The notes under the pieces were generated by a model, which ran no database searches, was not told the DNA's origin, and was given only the letters and a program-made list of their open reading frames with translations. Source: Gammaproteobacteria bacterium MOLA455 (GTDB lineage: Bacteria > Pseudomonadota > Gammaproteobacteria > Pseudomonadales > Porticoccaceae). Taken from it: 64,000 nucleotides of DNA. A program made the translations under genes and the position numbers. This document shows positions 62,310 to 64,000 of the stretch, in pieces (the stretch's first letter is position 1; each line of letters opens with the position of its first letter). Where the stretch lies: positions 310,001-374,000 of the forward strand of contig AZIN01000001.1 of NCBI GenBank assembly GCA_000511875.1, written 5' to 3'.

Positions 62310-64000
62310 CTAACTTCGCAGGCAGCTATTTTCACCGTCAAAGGGAGACTCTTCGATCACGGTCACCGGATAGCGCTGACCCAGTATTTCAATCTCTAAT
62401 TCAGTGCCTATGGCACCGAAAGCGGCCTTGACCAATCCCAGCGCCAAAGACTTGTTGGTGCGAAAGCCAAAACCGCCAGATGTGGCACGACCGACCAGCA
62501 CACCATCTTTGTAGAGGCCTTCTGAACCTCGCGCATCGGCATCGGTGACGCCATGAACCTCAAGTGTGGCAAAGCAGTTATCAAAGCCCTTTTCCTGCCA
62601 GGCAATAAGCGCGTCTTTGCCGACAAAATCGCACTCTTTATCGAGTTTCACAAAACGCTCTAATCCGGATTCTAGTGCCGAGTACTCGATCGACATCTCA
62701 CGCGGAATCAAACGGTAGGATTTTTCGATACGCATACTGTCCAGAGCGCGAATACCAAAGGGCTTAATATTGAACTCAGCCCCCGCCTTCATCAGCTCAT
62801 CGAAGATATAGTTTTGCATTTCAATAGGATGGTGCAGCTCCCAACCCAGCTCGCCAACAAAGTTGACCCGCAGCGCCTCGGCCTGGGCATAGCCAATATT
62901 GATTGACTTGCCGGTGAGCCACTTAAAGTTCTCTTTCGACATATCAGTGTCAGTGAGTTTTTGCAGCAGATCTCGAGACTTGGGACCGGCGACGACCAAC
63001 ACTCCCATCTGGGTAGTGATTTTTTGCAGATTAACCGAGCCATCTCGCGGGGCTAACTTGGTTAAATAATCCCAATCGTGACGCTCTTGCGAACCGGCAA
63101 ACACCAGGTAATAACTATTTCTGGCGCGTTTATAAACCGTAAACTCGGCGCGCACACCACCGCTTTGAGAGAGCATATGGCAGAGACCGATGCGCCCTAC
63201 TGTCTTGGGAATGCTGTTCGCTAAAATGCTATTGAGCCAGGCCTCTGAACCATGGCCAGTGACTGTGCACTTAGAGAAGGCTGACATGTCCAACACGCCA
63301 ACATGCTCATTTACGTGACGGCATTCCTGGCCAACAAAATCGAAGTAGTTGGAGCGACGGAAGGAGTTTTTTTCCACAATACGGCCATCGGCCAGAGCAT
63401 TAGAGTGGTTTTTATTCCACAGGGTATCTGACTTATCCAGGTCCGCATGGGACAGGGAATATCCAGGAGGGGCAAACCAGTTAGGTCGCTCCCAGCCATA
63501 GACCGAGCCAAACACTGCACCCAGAGCTTTCATGCGATCGTAGCAAGGAGTGGTTTTTAACGGCCGCGCCGCACTGCGCTCTTCATCTGGATAGTGATTT
63601 TTAAACACATGGTCATAGGCTTCTTCATTTTTACTGCGCAGATAGCCTCGACTGGCGTAGGGACCAAAACGACGGGGGTCAACGCCCATCATATCCACAG
63701 TGGGTTCACCGTCGACAATCCACTCCGCCAGCTGCCAACCGGCACCGCCTGCTGCGGTAATACCAAAGCTGTGACCTTCATTGAGCCAAAGGTTCTTTAA
63801 ACCCCAGGCTGGCCCGACTATGGGATTGCCGTCTGGCGTATAGGCAATAGCTCCGTTGTAAACGGTTTTAACACCGACCTCGGCAAAGGCCGGAACCCTT
63901 GTCATACAGGCTTCAATATGGGGCATCAGGCGGTCGAGATCAGCATTGAACAGCTCGTATTCGGACTGATCGCTGGGACCATCCACATAGCAGCAGGGAG
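62310..64000 (-). CDS. Dimethylglycine/sarcosine dehydrogenase-like flavoprotein, C-terminal part
   Basis: The window shows the last 563 codons; the start lies beyond the right edge. The visible protein begins in the FAD-oxidoreductase C-terminal region (GNPIVGPAWGLKNLWLNEG, then SFGITAAGGAGWQLAEWI). Next come the FAO_M middle domain (RRFGPYASRGYLRSKNEE) and a GcvT-like folate-binding domain from about 215 (VGVLDMSAFSKCTVTG, GELGWELHHPIEMQNY, KPFGIRALDSMRIEKSY), ending with the GcvT C-terminal barrel. This order matches mammalian-type dimethylglycine and sarcosine dehydrogenases, usually over 800 residues, so about 260 are missing. It would demethylate dimethylglycine to sarcosine with C1 transfer to THF. 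Confidence 0.9.
   Translation of the reverse strand, partial: PCCYVDGPSDQSEYELFNADLDRLMPHIEACMTRVPAFAEVGVKTVYNGAIAYTPDGNPIVGPAWGLKNLWLNEGHSFGITAAGGAGWQLAEWIVDGEPTVDMMGVDPRRFGPYASRGYLRSKNEEAYDHVFKNHYPDEERSAARPLKTTPCYDRMKALGAVFGSVYGWERPNWFAPPGYSLSHADLDKSDTLWNKNHSNALADGRIVEKNSFRRSNYFDFVGQECRHVNEHVGVLDMSAFSKCTVTGHGSEAWLNSILANSIPKTVGRIGLCHMLSQSGGVRAEFTVYKRARNSYYLVFAGSQERHDWDYLTKLAPRDGSVNLQKITTQMGVLVVAGPKSRDLLQKLTDTDMSKENFKWLTGKSINIGYAQAEALRVNFVGELGWELHHPIEMQNYIFDELMKAGAEFNIKPFGIRALDSMRIEKSYRLIPREMSIEYSALESGLERFVKLDKECDFVGKDALIAWQEKGFDNCFATLEVHGVTDADARGSEGLYKDGVLVGRATSGGFGFRTNKSLALGLVKAAFGAIGTELEIEILGQRYPVTVIEESPFDGENSCLRS

Noticed and set aside
1-64000. tRNA, rRNA, insertion sequences, prophage or plasmid genes
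   Set aside because: I looked for tRNA-like ends, transposase or integrase motifs and terminal inverted repeats by eye and found none; a covariance or profile search could still find short ones.

Overview
The window reads as a chromosomal segment of an aerobic, probably marine, gammaproteobacterium. The evidence is the gene content: bamC-dapA, aceEF, the nhaB Na+/H+ antiporter, the dnaX-ybaB-recR-rnd-ycgL-ycgN block, fabV, rsmJ, cmoM and a PEP-CTERM protein. A placement near the Cellvibrionales/SAR92-like lineages is only an inference. I saw no rRNA, tRNA, CRISPR array, insertion sequence or prophage gene.

Region 1 (1-22 kb) is mainly housekeeping. It holds the end of an ABC exporter, a PEP-CTERM protein, cmoM, dapE, a drug/metabolite transporter, rsmJ and a leucine-rich lipoprotein. 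After a 460-bp gap with DnaA-box-like sites come a minus-strand run (metallo-hydrolase, bamC, dapA, a lipid A acyltransferase, fabV), a plus-strand acyltransferase-like gene, and minus-strand gloA, aceF, aceE, an M16 protease lipoprotein and an AI-2E-type permease.

Region 2 (22-41.5 kb) holds bepA, an unusual 22-bp tandem repeat array, nadA, an overlooked 45-residue membrane protein, cysI with its DUF934 partner and a CPA2 antiporter. A cyclic-di-GMP block follows, in which two paralogous HD-GYP proteins that both lack the first metal histidine flank a GGDEF-EAL protein. Then come sohB, nudC, nhaB, fadD, a CoxE-like/MoxR pair and a 646-bp gap without a recognisable gene.

Region 3 (41.5-46.8 kb, minus strand) is dnaX-ybaB-recR-rnd-ycgL-ycgN plus a small membrane protein. 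The dnaX gene carries an intact programmed -1 frameshift signal like that of E. coli.

Region 4 (46.9-64 kb) is the most notable part, a methylated-amine catabolic island. It contains heterotetrameric sarcosine oxidase (soxBDAG) and two GlxA-type AraC regulators. A tight ten-gene minus-strand run then begins beyond the right edge. In transcription order it is a dimethylglycine/sarcosine dehydrogenase-like flavoprotein (partial), a non-pyrrolysine MttB-family methyltransferase, its corrinoid protein, a DUF1638 protein, a PF13769 protein, a MetV-like cysteine protein, a MetF-like reductase, a methyl-corrinoid:tetrahydrofolate methyltransferase and an ASKHA/2Fe-2S corrinoid-activating protein. 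One of the two regulators closes the run. My inference is a complete route from a quaternary amine, most simply glycine betaine, through dimethylglycine and sarcosine to glycine. The first methyl would go through cobalamin to tetrahydrofolate, a chemistry best known from acetogens and methanogens, here in a respiring bacterium.
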